A stretch of DNA of 64,000 bases from Populus alba (GCF_005239225.2 NC_133288.1:10360169-10424168), one strand, 5' to 3'; positions 1 to 12,250 are shown, numbered from the stretch's first letter. Program-made: numbers and translations. The notes: generated from the letters alone by a model not told the origin.

Positions 1-2100
1 AGTTGAAGTATTTAAACCAAAAGGACCTTAAATGAGTAGAGTAAATGGTTCAAATCCCACCATGTAAAAATAAAATTCTTTGAAAAGATACTAATCTCTT
101 TAAAAATAGAGTTTACAGATTTTATAATGGATTTTTTCATGGATTTTTTTCAACCCAAAACGGTGACCCGGCCCCTTGGCCGGGTCAACCTTCCGGGTGT
201 GCACCCGGCTTGTCTCTTTTTTCTGATTTTTTGTTTACCCATTTTTTAATTAAAATACTAATAAATAAATAAATAATGTTAAAAGAAAAGGAAACATTAC
301 AGTAGCAATTAAATTTTGCAGGGGCGAGAGACACTGCGTTTGCTTTCTTCATCACAGCCTTCTCTCAAGTCGCTGGTGGCTGCTGTGGAGTGCTGATTTT
401 CCATGTGATTTTCTCATCCGGACAGTGGTTGAAAGGATGAGGGTTGCTGCTGGTGTTGACCGATCGATTTGTTGTGGTGATTTGAACTGCTGGTAAGTCT
501 GTGAGAGACATTGTGCTGGTATGTTGAGGAAGACCAATAATGAAGGGTTTGTTGAGTTGATGGGAAGGATGATCTGCTGCTGCTGTTGCCAGTGTTGGAC
601 TAGTGTAGTGGTGGCTGAAATTGGTTTTGTGGTGGTGTGGATGGTTGTTGTTGTTGAGTGACAGAGGAGCTGTGGAACGTCGTGGCCAGTGGTTGTCTTC
701 CATATATAGGTGGTTCGATAGCAGGTGAGGAGAAGATAAGAGGGCTTCTGGTTGTTGCCAAAACAGAGGGAGAAAGGTTGTTGGTGTGTTGCAGTTGTTG
801 TCGTTGGTGGCGTGAGTTTGCTGTTGGCGGCTGCGCGAGGAAGTGTTGGTTTTCGTGGGCTGATTTGGCTGGTGGGTTAGATGGCAGCTGTGGTGGTGGG
901 GTTGGAGGTTTAACTGGTTTTTTTTTTTTTTTTTTTTTGGTTATGGATGGTGGCTGGTGGGTAGGAGGCAAGTGGCTGTGAGGAAGATGAATAGTGTGGC
1001 TAGGGTTTTTTTAACTGTTGATAATGATTCTACATAGCTTCTAGGTTGAATTTTGAGGATTTTTACATGGAGTTGAATTTTAAGAATTTTCTTAAAAAGA
1101 TCAATTAACTGTAAAAATAATTAAATATTTATACTGGATATTAAAGTTGACGTGGGGTGGAAAAAAAGATTTAAAGCCTAATAAAAAAAAATAAAACTAA
1201 AAAGGAAAATGTTGAAGAAAAAGTTAAAGAAAAAGAAAAAATATAATTGGAAAAGTAAGTAATTTTATAGTCAAGAAAATAGTAATGTCAAGAAATAATA
1301 GGGTTGAAAAAGTATTTAACTTTATAAATTTTATTTAATTCATTAAAAAACTGATTATAATATTAAAAAAAAAAATTACATATAAATAACAAAATTCTAA
1401 TCAAAGTTAAATTTAGACTTAAACCATATTAACTAATAAAATATATAAAAATAACATAAATTAAAGTCTAATACTAAAAATAAATAAAATTTAATAATTT
1501 AGAATTGAACGAGCATAATCTCTCGACTAAAAAGCAGCAACAACAACGAGAAAAGAAAAACATCTCAGTTGTTCATGATAATGCCAACAGTTTGCTTGAA
1601 GGGAAAAAACACATAGCTTAAGAGTTTGTTACATGCTTGTATGTTTTTTTATTTTTAAAAATATTTTAGAAAAAAATTAAAATTTTTTTATTTTTTATTA
1701 ATTTTAAATTAATATAATTTTAGTATTTTCAAATTATTTTAATATACTAACATTAAAAATAATTTTTAAAAAATAAAAAAAAATATTATTAATATATATT
1801 TTACCGTAAAAATTTATTTTAAAAATAATCACAAAACCTTAGTGTATCATTGCTGCTGGAGGGGGAAGAGACACGAAGACAGGGAAAAGTACATGTACAC
1901 AAAAGGGAGTGAAAACAGGAGTAGTAAACAGAATTCGGGGAGAACGCTGATACCCCTAATAATTGAGACTGAGAAGTTACATTAGGGCAACAGAGGTTCC
2001 ATGCCCAGTCGCAAGAGATAAAAAATCACATGGAAAGGGTCCCTCTGATGGGCTAGTTTTACTGCCACGGAAAATCACTTTGAAAGGGCCCACAAGCAGC
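1..2100. other. Intergenic region, no supported gene
   Basis: AT-rich intergenic DNA. Positions 164-187 hold a perfect 10-bp inverted repeat (TGACCCGGCC, four-base loop, GGCCGGGTCA). It resembles GC-rich cores found in dispersed poplar repeats. Positions 300-1010 are unusually G/T-rich and give overlapping open frames on both strands. These frames are low-complexity (Trp/Gly/Val-rich or Pro/His/Gln-rich), show no domain and include a T run at about 920-938, so I do not call them genes. Positions 1850-2160 are less AT-rich than the flanks and could be untranslated transcript, but nothing identifies them. Confidence 0.5.
1648..1838 (-). repeat. MITE-like AT-rich repeat, copy 1
   Basis: Member of a ~150-200-bp family that recurs at least ten times in this window. 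The family has a T-rich left part, a middle of the type aattatttt-aatatacta-acattaaaaataattttt, and an A-rich right part, so it folds into a long imperfect hairpin. Terminal inverted repeats and target duplications were not resolved for this copy. Confidence 0.5.
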
Positions 2101-2157
2101 TGACAGTCAGTTGTACTGCCTCAGCAAATAACGAGCACTTCCAAAGATTCTCTAATT

Positions 2158-2280
2158 TTAATCATCTGTACAGTGCCTGTATGTTTGTATCGTTTCTTTT
2201 TTTCCTTTCTTCTTCTTTATGCAGCTCTTGTAGTCCCGTTCGATGAACTGCAGAAAGCCAAACCAGAAAAACAAGATCAT
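2158..2280 (-). CDS. Possible small membrane protein or last exon, unidentified
   Basis: From the ATG at 2280 the minus strand encodes 40 residues: a strongly hydrophobic start (MILFFWFGFLQF), then IERDYKSC and a lysine-rich tail (IKKKKGKKE), ending at TAA 2158-2160. This is the pattern of a single membrane segment followed by a basic cytoplasmic tail. The frame is open further upstream (IVAA) to a possible splice acceptor (ATACAG, exon from 2294), so it could be the last exon of a longer gene. The surrounding 1.85-2.3 kb is less AT-rich than its flanks. I do not recognise the family, and upstream exons were not found. A chance ORF is quite possible. Confidence 0.2.
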   Translation of the reverse strand: MILFFWFGFLQFIERDYKSCIKKKKGKKETIQTYRHCTDD

Positions 2281-2430
2281 AGCAGCAACTATTCCTGTAT
2301 TTGAGCATCTAATGTAACATTAGATGACATTATTTTGTGGGTGGGGCTGCCCTTCTACAAGAAAGCACAAGGTAACCTTGGACGGATAGTTGATTATTAA
2401 AAGGGTATCTAAAAGGATAATGATATTATT

Positions 2431-2590
2431 ATTTGAAGTGTTTTTTTTTTTGAAAATAATTAAAATAATATTTTTTTATTTTTTTTAATTATATTATATA
2501 TCTCAAAATATATAAAAAACAATTTAATTTAAAAATTAAAAATTAAAAATTAAAAAAAAACATTAATTCTTTTAAAAAATAACGCTAGTT
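2431..2590 (+). repeat. MITE-like AT-rich repeat, copy 2
   Basis: Begins gaagtgtttttt, continues with aattaaaataatattttttta and ends in an A-rich arm before aaaaaataacgc. This is the forward orientation of the recurrent hairpin family. Confidence 0.4.
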
Positions 2591-3471
2591 TGTTATTAGA
2601 ATTAAAACACAAGAATATATCATGGAGACTAGGACTGAAGTCCAATCTACACTAGGTTTACTGTTTTTGTAACCATGTTATTTTTATAACCTGGCTAACC
2701 GCTAACCTAACCTAGATAGAATAAAATTATTTCGGCACTAATTTTATTTTTTTATTATTAATATAGATATCTAAACTAACTTATACATATCTTAAATAAT
2801 TTTATAAATCTTGAAACTAGTATTAACAACCATGCTTTTAGATTTATTAAATTTAAACTAATAGCCTTTAAAAAATAAATCATCTAAAACCTGATTGATC
2901 AGTTAAATTATATCCTTCTTATCAGTTTTTCAGCACTTTTTCTGAAATATTGATGGTGTTGCTTTTGCCATCGAAAGGATAATAATTAGAAACCTTCAGT
3001 TGTTTTGAGTTTATGTTTCTTTGAAATGTCTACGTGGGTAAGAAAATATTCGACCCGAATGAGCAAAAGGGACACAATCTCTGTAATTGAAGCTTGTGAG
3101 ACCGTCGTCCCTCACCATTACAGCTGACACCATCAATGAAGAATTGAAGCAGATGCAGTAAACATAAACAAGAGAAGGAAGCGTATAACCTTCCAACATC
3201 AATATCATTCGCTCTGGTCTTTTTCCCCATATACGAAAATTAGGCGACTTTTAGCTTAAGCGACTGAATCCTAATAAATTCCGATTCTTGCTTGGCTTCA
3301 AAATAATAATAATAATAAAAACTGTACATCGATCTGAAATACGATAGGAGGCATCAAATGTGAACTCGCAGTCTTCCCAAGCTGGTAGTAGCCTCAGGTA
3401 AAACCCAAGCGATGCATGCCATTGGTTAAGAAAAAAAACAACCACGCCATTGAATGAGAAATGAATTCAAG
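2591..3471. other. Intergenic DNA and probable 3'UTR of the BZR1-like gene
   Basis: The part nearest the stop codon (about 3000-3471) is more mixed in composition and is probably the 3'UTR of the minus-strand BZR1-like gene. It contains an (AAT)n tract at 3302-3317. Short frames at 3011-3230 and 3251-3445 have no recognisable domain. Positions 2591-3000 are AT-rich with no feature. Confidence 0.4.
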
Positions 3472-5047
3472 CTACTTGTCGTTGCTACGTTCCCAGGCTA
3501 GATCATCAATGGAGGCTTGACCATGGACCTTTCCACTTCCAAGTGTGAGCTCAAGATCATCCACCCCAATCTCATGAATCCTCTCACCCTCCCATGGCTT
3601 CACCCTACAATTCTCAAACTCAAACTCAGCACCTCTCCCCCTCTCTGCTGCTACCCCCCAGCTCAAACCTTCATGCCTATCAACTCCAATCTGAAAAGCA
3701 CGCTGTTGATCCACTGGTTTAACAAGATTAAATGTTGGTGAAGGAGGGGCTACTAGGGGTGCCACTGCCTGAAAACTCAACCAACGGCCAGAGTCCACGG
3801 TGGAGGCATCAGACTCATCACACTCTTGAATTGTGGCAGGTGTTAGATGGGGGCGCCGTGTAGGACTTGAAGGGGCAGAAGCTGCAAAAAGGGGGTGGCG
3901 AAACGAGTTTAGGGAGCCATTTGAGAGGGATTCCCAGTCAACTTTCCGCTTTGAACTTCTACATGTAGGGGATGAACGCGGTGGGGTTACGGGAGCACTA
4001 TTGGATATTCTAAGAGGCGGGAGGTTTGTGGGGATGGAAGCTATGTTTCGGAGGAAAGGGAGGAGGTACGTGGAGGGGTTTCCATCGAAATAAGTAGGAC
4101 TTGGGAACGAGGAGGATGAGGGACTGGCATGGTAGGAAGGTACAGGGCTTGCAAAATTTGAGGATTGTGGGCTTGGTTGAATTGAGGAGCATGCACTGAT
4201 GTTTGCTGGCATGCCAGCAATCTCAGATGGAGGTGGCCTGCAGCCCTGTGACAGTGCACATTACAGGAGTATTACTCACAGGTGACAAAATTACATAAAA
4301 GAGAAGCTATGCATACAGATTTTAGAAGAACATATATTGCTTTAAATTAAAATCATAAATTTCAATCCTAAATCAGTTTGATTACAGTATGGATGAGATT
4401 ATGGGACTACTCATGACACTTAGGAAACCGGTTATAGTCAGGCTGGGGTAAATGGAGGATTTGATTGACAGTAAAGTACAAATTTCCTGATTACAAGCAA
4501 CCCACAAATCAGCAGAAACAGAAATCTACTCCCATATCAAATTAAAGCAGGGTAAAAAGAAGAAGAAAAAAAGCACTATCCTGTCTTAACTTTTAACATA
4601 AATCGAAGAAAAAACCAGACAAGAACAAAAACATTACTGCAAATGACATAAATCAAAGCCAATTGGATACGGAATCAGGAAACACAAAAACTAATGAAAG
4701 CTACAGAAAAGATAAAACGAAAACACGAAAAGGCTACCTAAACGAAAAATCCACTGCATGCATGTATAGATCTATAAATAAAAATCCATTAAAACAAAAA
4801 TATAATTAAAAATCAAACAAACCTTGCGATAAGTGGTACCGTCTTCTTCAACAATCCAGCCAGCTTCAGCACAAAGAGCTTTCAAGACTTCATTATTATC
4901 ACAATGTTTTGGTAACTTATAATCCCCTTGAGTCCTAAGTCCTGTATAGATCTTGGCAGCTATAGCTCTTCTCCTTCTTTCTCTTCTCATGTTATTCTCT
5001 CTTTCTTTCCACGTTGGTAACCTCGCTGAGGATCCACCGGCTGTCAT
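3472..5047 (-). CDS. BZR1: BZR1/BES1-family brassinosteroid-responsive transcription factor
   Basis: Two exons: 5047-4823 (75 codons) and 4245-3472 (257 codons plus stop). They are joined by a 577-nt GT/AG intron between RK and GCRPPP, the conserved BZR1/BES1 junction. The 332-residue product matches the family length. Residues ~10-75 form the basic helix-loop-helix-like DNA-binding region ([20 protein letters not shown], then [15 protein letters not shown]). A Ser/Pro-rich GSK3 (BIN2) target region follows, with the 14-3-3-type site [11 protein letters not shown] (~154-164). Next come a PEST-like stretch [16 protein letters not shown] (~213-228), the BIN2-docking segment [10 protein letters not shown] (~291-300) and the EAR repression motif LELTLG (~306-311). 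In the known family these proteins enter the nucleus when dephosphorylated and bind BRRE/E-box promoters. The start was chosen because MTxGG lies just before the conserved block; an in-frame ATG at 5071 would add eight residues. Which paralogue (BZR1, BES1 or a BEH) it is cannot be settled here. Confidence 0.95.
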
Positions 5048-5077
5048 TTTCCCCGGCAAACCCTCCCCCACTCACGC

Positions 5078-5107
5078 TCTCTCTCTCTCTCTCTATCTCT
5101 CTCTTAA
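5078..5107. repeat. CT/GA microsatellite in the 5'UTR of the BZR1-like gene
   Basis: Interrupted (CT)n on the plus strand, read as (GA)n in the transcript, about 30 nt upstream of the start codon. GA-rich leaders are common in plant genes and can bind BPC/GAGA factors. A regulatory role here is inference. Confidence 0.7.
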
Positions 5108-5569
5108 GTTCTAGTTTTTGTGTTGCTTTCTCTCCGTAGACTCTATGGTTTTGTGTGATTTCTCTCTCTTTATCATAAAGGCTCCTCCTTTTTCTTTCTT
5201 TCTTTCTTTATTACTGAAGCTCTTTTTTTTTTTTTCTTTGTATGAAAGAAATATTGCTGCTTTGATGCTTCTTTAGATTCTTCTTTTTCACGTTTCTGTT
5301 TTAGGTGGGTTTGTTTATTGTAAAATATTTTATGAATTTTTCTTTGTTTATTTTTTATAAAATGTTTTATAGCAAAATTGATTGATATAAAATATTCTAC
5401 TATCAATCTTTAAATTTAATTTATTTACTAAAAAATATTTTTAGCTTATAAAATTTTGTAAATTATTTTACTAATAATAATCCACTTACAATATCTTTTA
5501 ACTATTTCAGATACCATATTCTCACCACCACCACCATCTCTTCCAACACTATTATTGTTTATTTTTTGC
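5108..5569. promoter_or_regulatory. Upstream region of the BZR1-like gene
   Basis: Pyrimidine-rich on the plus strand (5160-5300, with several T and TTTC runs), then AT-rich. It must contain the promoter of the minus-strand BZR1-like gene, but I could not place a convincing TATA box. The minus-strand frame at 5173-5406 is Lys/Glu-rich low complexity and is not called. Confidence 0.35.
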
Positions 5570-5757
5570 GTTTTAAAAGTGTTTTTAAAAAAATTAAAAA
5601 GATTTTATTTTTTTTCTTTGCTTCAAATACTATTTTTTTTTACGTTTTTAAATCATTTTGATTCACTGATATCAAAAAATAATTTTTAAAAAATATAAAA
5701 AATTATTTTGATATATTTTTTAGTGAAAAATACTTTGAAAAATAACTGTAACCACAC
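5570..5757 (-). repeat. MITE-like AT-rich repeat, copy 3
   Basis: One of the clearest copies. It has a T-rich arm, the centre ttcactgatatcaaaaaat, and an A-rich arm running into gaaaaataactgtaaccaca. The right end is near-complementary to the left ends of forward copies such as the one at 50490. Confidence 0.55.
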
Positions 5758-7465
5758 TTACTAACAAACGTATAACAAATAAATAGTAAAATCAATTGGC
5801 TTAGAGATTTGAAAACATTGTCTTTAAGGTATATATTTATTTCATATAGAGACAACACCTCCAAAATACAACGAATTCATCTAAACATCTAAAAGAATAA
5901 AAAGAAAAGACAAAGGAAAGAAAAATATATTGTTTTTTATATATGATTTCTCTTTGCGTATTAATAGGTTTAGATACACTATAAATATTTTAATGAAACT
6001 ATATGACTGTTAATAAAACGATTATGTTTTGAATTAAATTGAATAGTTGTTATTCAGTTTTATCACAATAGTCACAAATATAAAAATTAATGATGAGAAT
6101 TAAAAAAAAAACTCCATAAAGAATTGATCTCACTAACAAATTAAGTTTTAAGTATCTAAGTGTCAAGTGTTATCTTTTTTTTATATTATAAATATACATA
6201 TAATATCATTAGAAAGCCCACTATAAGAACTTATTCATCATAGCTTTCACTTATAAACACTTATGATGGAGTATTTCTTTTCAATGTAGGATAAAAATAT
6301 TTTTCTTATTTATTTGCTTACAAACTACACCAACCATTCCCTTACTAGTTTGTACTGAATGTCTTTTCACTTCATAGAATTATGCTTGCAAAAATGTATT
6401 TTTCAATTTAAATTCTCAATTAGTTTTAGAACTTAAATTTTACTTAAGTTATTGGAGTTCATATATTAAACCATTTTTTGATTTGTAGAATCAAAGATAT
6501 TACACTCACAATACTATGTAAGCTCTTAAAAAGATTCACAACTATTTAGCATTTATTACAGTCATGTGCAAAAATTTTATTTTCATGAATATTTTTTTTA
6601 AAACAAGCCCTAATTTTTGTAAAAAATAAAAAATAAAAATAGCATCACTTCTATATTCATATAGGTGATGCAAGCTCTTAAAGAGGTTCGCAATTATTTA
6701 GCATTTATTATAATCATGTGCAAAAATCTCGTTTTCATGAATATTTCAAAGAAAAAACCTTAATTCTTGTAAAAAAACACCATCACTTCTATATTCATAT
6801 AGGCAAAATTATACAAGTTTTTGTTACATTAAACATGAACTTTAAATTTCACTAAAGGCTTACACTGATCCTCCTTTACTTAATATAATGCATTGAATAC
6901 TATCAGAATATGGTTCAAAATTAATTATTATTGTCCAACATATACTAAATAGCAACTTGTTATTACCCATAAACCTTATAAATAAACTTCTTGCTAATCC
7001 GATATCAGGTTTTCATTACCGATATCTTTAATAGCGGGTTTTAACCCTATTTTACTAATTCTTTCCTTACCATGTCTCTATCACTTACCTTAAAAGCAAA
7101 AAAAAAAAAAAATAGAACAAACATTGAGAGGCTTTTTTTATCATTTAATTTTTTACAGTAAGATAACTCTATTACCTTTAAAATAAAGAATTTTAAAGCT
7201 TGTGTCCAAGGGTTTTTTTATCTTTTTTTTTTTTTTGTTATTATGAAGTCTATTAAGGGTAATTTAGTCTTTTGATAAATATAAATGAATATTTTAATGA
7301 AAATATTGTTAGCATGAGGGAGATACTCGTGCCCTTTAAGTGACATGTGTGGCGCTTCCTATAGATAAAAAAAAAACTCCTTTAGTCATGTCGTTTGAAT
7401 CTTCATTGCGTTCTCTTCCTATTGAGATGACGTAAGACGGAGAAGGTGGCATGATTTGTTTTTGA
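5758..7465. other. Intergenic region with a tandem duplication
   Basis: AT-rich DNA without a supported gene. Two adjacent copies of a ~145-bp segment lie at about 6521-6666 and 6673-6803, offset by 152 bp. Both contain agctcttaaa, atttagcatttatta, catgtgcaaaaa and cacttctatattcatatagg. The copies differ at scattered positions, so the duplication is not recent. The rest has only A or T runs (7098-7112, 7219-7236). Confidence 0.6.
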
Positions 7466-7835
7466 CTTTATTCTTCAATCTCAATTTTTTATGTATTATT
7501 TTTTTCAATTTGGTCCTTATTATTATTATTATTTTTTTCTTGACCTTTTTGTGCAATTCTTATTTGTCTTCAATTTTATCATTCAATCCAAATTTATGAT
7601 ATATTATGGTTCTTATTATTTTGATTTCTAATGTTTTTTTTGTAAAAATTTTATTTGATTTCTATTTCATCCTTCAATCTCAATTTGTGATTTATTATTT
7701 TTTTCAATTTGATCCTTATTATTTTAATTATTTTTTTATCCTCTTGTTAAATTGGTTATTTTTTCAATATCACTATTCAATTAAAAATTTATAGTTATCC
7801 TCTAATTTATTTTGAATTTCAAGTTTAGTCCTTAT
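7466..7835. repeat. Degenerate tandem array, ~90-100-bp period
   Basis: Four imperfect copies built around ttcaatctcaattt or its variants (near 7482, 7581, 7671 and 7763). Each is followed by T-rich DNA and a ttggtccttatt-type block. The single frame through it (7606-7794) is a Phe/Ile/Tyr-rich product of the T richness, not a gene. The reverse complement of a similar unit is recognisable at 42238-42590. Confidence 0.6.
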
Positions 7836-8289
7836 TTTTTTAATTACTATTTTTTATTTTGGATCCTTTTATGTTAGTTCGTCTCTTATTATTTAGGTTG
7901 CAAGTTTGTCATTTCTAATTTAGTTTGACTTGGACTAATTTATTTATATTTAATTTTATCATTTCATATTTAATTATTTAAAAATTGAGTTATATTGTTT
8001 TTTTTTAAATGTTTTCCCCATGTTATCATAATTTTTATAAATTAATTCATCTGTAATAATGATTTATTTTTTATTATCTAATTAAAATAAAATAATCCAG
8101 TTGCAGAACAGCTCGAGTACAAGTACACTTTCAAGTATAGGCATTGAAATGATATTTTTAAGTGGAGGGCTTTTTCTCCATATCTATGAGACATGTTAAA
8201 AGGAGGATTTGTCTTTTTTTTTTTTGTCAGGCAAATAATGTGAGGGACATGTGTAAACTAGAAAAAGTAGCCTCAAACTTAATGATTCT

Positions 8290-8456
8290 TTGAAATTTCT
8301 TTTTAAATGATGTTTTATTAAATTTTGATTTTTAAAAAAATTTAATTTTTTTATTTTAGATTATTTAATTTTTTATTTTCAAAATAATTTTAAAATAATA
8401 AAAAATATTATTTTAATATATTTTTGAATAAAAAATATTTTAAAAACAATAAAGAA
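8290..8456 (-). repeat. MITE-like AT-rich repeat, copy 4
   Basis: T-rich left arm, centre caaaataattttaaaataat, then attattttaatatatttttg and an A-rich right arm ending ttttaaaaacaataaaga. Same family and orientation as the copy at 5570. Confidence 0.5.
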
Positions 8457-8885
8457 TATCCAAAATGCACATGTAGTGTTGTGACTTGTGACGTGACAGC
8501 TAGCTAGGCAAATTGCAAAGGCTAGTCACTGAACATTATTGAGTACCGATCTGATCAAGAAAAAAGGTGACACGTGGGGTAGCAGTTCTGTGCTCTGGTA
8601 TGCTCAGCACCCAGTACAATATATCTCTTTGGCCTGACTAATTTCTCATTTTCAATAGTTTTTTTTTGTAAGGCTGTAAGTTGGTGAAACTAGGACCTCG
8701 CTGTTCCTGCTTTATCTGTGAAAATGACACGACTCTGCCAGTAAAAGTGAAAAGTAATAATTGTCCACCTCATTGTAAGTACATGATTGACCTTTATTTT
8801 CTTCTGCTGGCAGGGAGAAGGGAACACATTTGATATTACTTTTTACTTCGATTTAGTGCATGTGTGAGAATGTGATAAATTTTAA

Positions 8886-9025
8886 TTTTTAAAATATTTT
8901 TTTATTTAAAAATTTATTAAAATACTTTTTAGTTTTTGATATTAATATACCTAAACCGGTTCAAAAACATAAAAAAATATAATACAAAACTAAAAAATTA
9001 AATTTTTTAAAAATATAGTTAAACC
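8886..9025. repeat. MITE-like AT-rich repeat, copy 5 (divergent)
   Basis: Shares the arms and the gatattaatatacc-type centre with the family. An internal accggttcaaaaac block makes it a divergent or partial copy. Confidence 0.35.
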
Positions 9026-11639
9026 AGGACAAGATCTTAATATATATATATATATGATTTTTAATTTAATCACAATATAAATAAATGGAGAATACCACTC
9101 AGTGCTAAAACTGAAATTAAAAAAGAAGTAAAAATCGAGCAACAGTCTCTTGCATAATTTACTTGGGAATCAATCAAGAAGGGCGCCTCCATCGTTGACA
9201 AAATGAGCATCAATTTTCATATGAACAAAACATTAAGAAGGGAAAGGAAAATATGGTTTCGTGCCCGTATCGCTATCCTCTAATTTTATTATGGATTTCT
9301 ATGATGATATTTTATTTATTTTTTTATAATTAAATTTTTTCTCAGTAATTGCATTTTTCTATGATTAAATTTGAAAGTTAATTACTTTTATTTTATTAAA
9401 GGAAGGTAGAATTAAAAACATTATAACATTATAAAAAAAACACACGAAAAAAAATAGATGATCGTTTTGAAATTAACAGAAAAAAATTACTTTGATCTTT
9501 TTAGTTTATAATATATCTATTTTCCAACCCTTTAATTTTTTCTAAGGTTTATTTTTGGTTCAAAACTTTATTTATTCTTTTTTTTTTGTTGCTGGTTTGA
9601 GGTAGAAGAGAAAAAGTCATTGAATTCATAATGTATAGAGTGAATATATTGATTGATAATGATTATAACCACCAAAGTGGTCGATCTTGGTGTTTATGTT
9701 TTATTTAATGAGAAGAGTTTCACTAATGTGTTAGTTCACATTCAAATCTCCTGAAAAATCAGATATTAACTCGGGAAGTTTTTGGATTTTGGGTTGATTT
9801 GTTGTTTTTGGACCTTATTTGAGTTATTTGAATGCATAAACAGGTTTATTTAGGTCTCTATAGTATTGTTTAGATTTTTTGGGTCAAAGATGCTTGAAAA
9901 TGTATTTTTTTGTGTAAAACACTTATGCCTTGACTTTTTTGGCGACCTCTGATCACTAGAATCTAGGCAAAGCAAGCGATGCGTTACCAACTATTTTCTT
10001 AAAAAAACAGGGGTGAACTACAAGTCATCCACCCCATAAAGAAACAGAGCACGTGGGTTGTCCTAGGCCATGCGTTTGAGCTTTTATTTCCTTCTTTTAT
10101 TTTATTTTATTTTTTTATTTCCTATTTCTTTTTGTTGGTTTTTTTCCTAATTTGACCATACATAATTGAATTTTTATGCTTATTTTTAAAAATTTTATCT
10201 TTTAACATTTTATTGATTTTTAGTTGGACAACACAATTTGTTTTGGCTTAATATTTGTAGGTTTATTGCGATTTCAAACATATGCCCTAATATTTAGTTG
10301 ATTCTAAATTTTATGAACATCTATTTTTCTTATCATGTAGTTAAATAGAAAATTATATTAAAAAAATATTGAACTCGATTGAGTTCATGACCCAGGTCAC
10401 GGGTTTGACTAGTTAGTTGGTTAGGAACCGGGCTTTCTAATTTGTTTTAGATACACAAATAAGTCTTGATTTATTTAATTAAATACATGCATAAACTTTT
10501 AAATTTATGATTGAAATTTACTCTCATATTTATTTTTTGTGTTGAAAAAGAAATTTATCTAGCCTGTGATGAAATGTTGGTGAAATAGTTAGTGAACTAT
10601 GAATCCATGAAGCCTAAGTCTACGAGTTGATTAGGCAATGAGATCTAACATATATAACATGGTCCCTGTAGTACTATTCATTTATGAATTCACAAACTAG
10701 AAATAACTTATCTTCAAGTTCGTGCTTTTTAGCATCTCCATTTATTAGGATTAGCATGAATAGCAATTAAAATTACATTGATGTTACTCCAAGTTCATTA
10801 TAGTCAAATTTATTCTTGCAAACAATCTTGAACAATATTTTCCTTCCCTATTATCTAACTTATAAGGTGTGTTTTCAAACCAATACTGGTTTCTTTTAAA
10901 GAAAATAACACTAGTGAAACATTTTGAGAGAAATAACATAACAAATAGAAATCACTAGATGGAACAATGTTTTGTTGAAAAAGTTTTGGTCTAACTAGTG
11001 ATTTTTTACACTATATTATACCCTAAACATTAACCTTAACCCTAACTAAATCTCAAACCTCAAATACAAACCTTAAACAAACAACTAGTCAGATAAGTGA
11101 TTGTAGTGCAGAGGTAGCGATGTTGCAGGTTAGAGGAGAGGGAGGGAGCAATGGTTTTTAATGGAGAAAAAGGTACGAGAGGCTAGGAGACAAATAAAAG
11201 ACGAGGTGCATGTTTGATTAAGAATGATAATGGAAGTTTTTGGTCATGTTTGAAGAGGCAAAGTCACTAACAAAAGGGTTTAGTTAGGGTTTATGGCGAG
11301 GAAAAGAAAGATAAAATGAGGTTTATATATAAGGAAAAACTGCTAGTTAGACTAGCAGTTTTTATAAAATGTTGATGAGATCATTAGTCCTAACTATGTT
11401 ATTTCTCAAAAAACAATTCCATGTATTATAATTGTTTATTTTTAAAAAATAAAATTGCATTAGTTCTTTAAAAATTTCTAAATTTTGGACTCTCTCGAGT
11501 GATAACAATAGGATTACATATTGATGGATCGACACATTTTATACATAACTCACTATCTTGAGTGGACATGAATAGAAAGGTCAAAGGTAGGATGATGATT
11601 TAGTATGCATAAGCTTAATAGAATAACAAATCCAAACGA

Positions 11640-12000
11640 TGTGGGTCTAATTCTATTTTCAGATCTAACACCATTGGACTCAATTACGTGCTGAGCTTAA
11701 ACGTTTATGGTTCTGACAATATACTAGACTCAACCTCCTTGAGCTCGGCTACACACTAAGCATAAATACTTGTAGATCTAGGAAGATGTCAAACCCAACC
11801 TCCTTGAGCTTGACTACATGTTAAGCCTAAGTATATATGGACATAACAAGATGCCAAACCCATCCCTCTTAGGCTTGGTTGCGTGTTGAGCTTAAGCATG
11901 GGTGGATCTAGCAAGAAGCTAGACCAAAATCCCTCGGGTTCGACTACATACTGAACTTAAATGCACGTTGGTCTAACAAAATACTGAACCTTAAGATAAT
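11640..12000. repeat. 65-bp tandem repeat array, about five units
   Basis: Equivalent positions recur exactly 65 bp apart: ggact at 11676, gagct at 11741 and 11806, aggct at 11871, gggtt at 11936. Each unit carries a variant of cctccttgagcttggctac, then a gcttaagcat-type block, then gatctaacaagatgc. Units differ by substitutions only, so the register has been kept despite divergence. No coding content is seen. It may be the U3 part of a retrotransposon LTR, given the next array and a TATA-like motif downstream. Confidence 0.8.
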
Positions 12001-12049
12001 CATTCTCCTACACCCTTAGGTGTATTAAAGTCCTCTAAGTGATAGATAT

Positions 12050-12250
12050 ATTTCAATTAACATTAAAGCTATAATAGAGTTATTTTCATCAACATTAAAT
12101 GTTGTGTACAAAATAAGGTATAAAAATCTTCTACATCTCTACTGTTTTTTCATTAACACTAATGGTGTGTAAGAGTAATTCTCATCAAAATTAATGTTAT
12201 GTAAGAAGATATTTCCATCAGTATTAATGCTAATGTAAGAGACTTTTTCT
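12050..12250. repeat. 32/33-bp tandem repeat array
   Basis: The core catcaacattaatgttgtgta, with variants, recurs at about 12054, 12087, 12151, 12183 and 12216. The spacing is 32-33 bp or twice that. It starts about 50 bp after the 65-bp array ends and lies upstream of ctataaatattccc (12320-12333), a TATA-like motif. Together these look like a tandemly repeated enhancer and promoter of an old LTR, but no partner LTR or coding domain was found. Confidence 0.65.

Larger units (their letters stand above)
7836..11640. other. Intergenic region, no supported gene
   Basis: Long AT-rich stretch. It contains two MITE-like copies (8290-8456 and 8886-9025), a (TA)n tract at 9040-9055, and a CACGTG G-box/ABRE-like core at 8571-8576 with no recognisable gene beside it. 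The segment at 10375-10440 (gacccaggtcacgggtttgac) belongs to a dispersed repeat also recognisable at 22165-22290 and 34100-34330. Short tracts resembling accctaaac near 11023-11045 are not a telomere array. Confidence 0.5.

Noticed and set aside
352..981. Overlapping open frames on both strands
   Set aside because: They are low-complexity (Gly/Trp/Val or Pro/Gln/His), include a phenylalanine or lysine run from a T tract, and have no domain or splice context.
7606..7794. Phe/Ile/Tyr-rich frame resembling a membrane protein
   Set aside because: Product of the T-rich tandem array; the repeated units explain it fully.
11020..11060. Telomere-like accctaaac and aaccctaac text
   Set aside because: Only isolated, non-tandem occurrences; not an interstitial telomere array.
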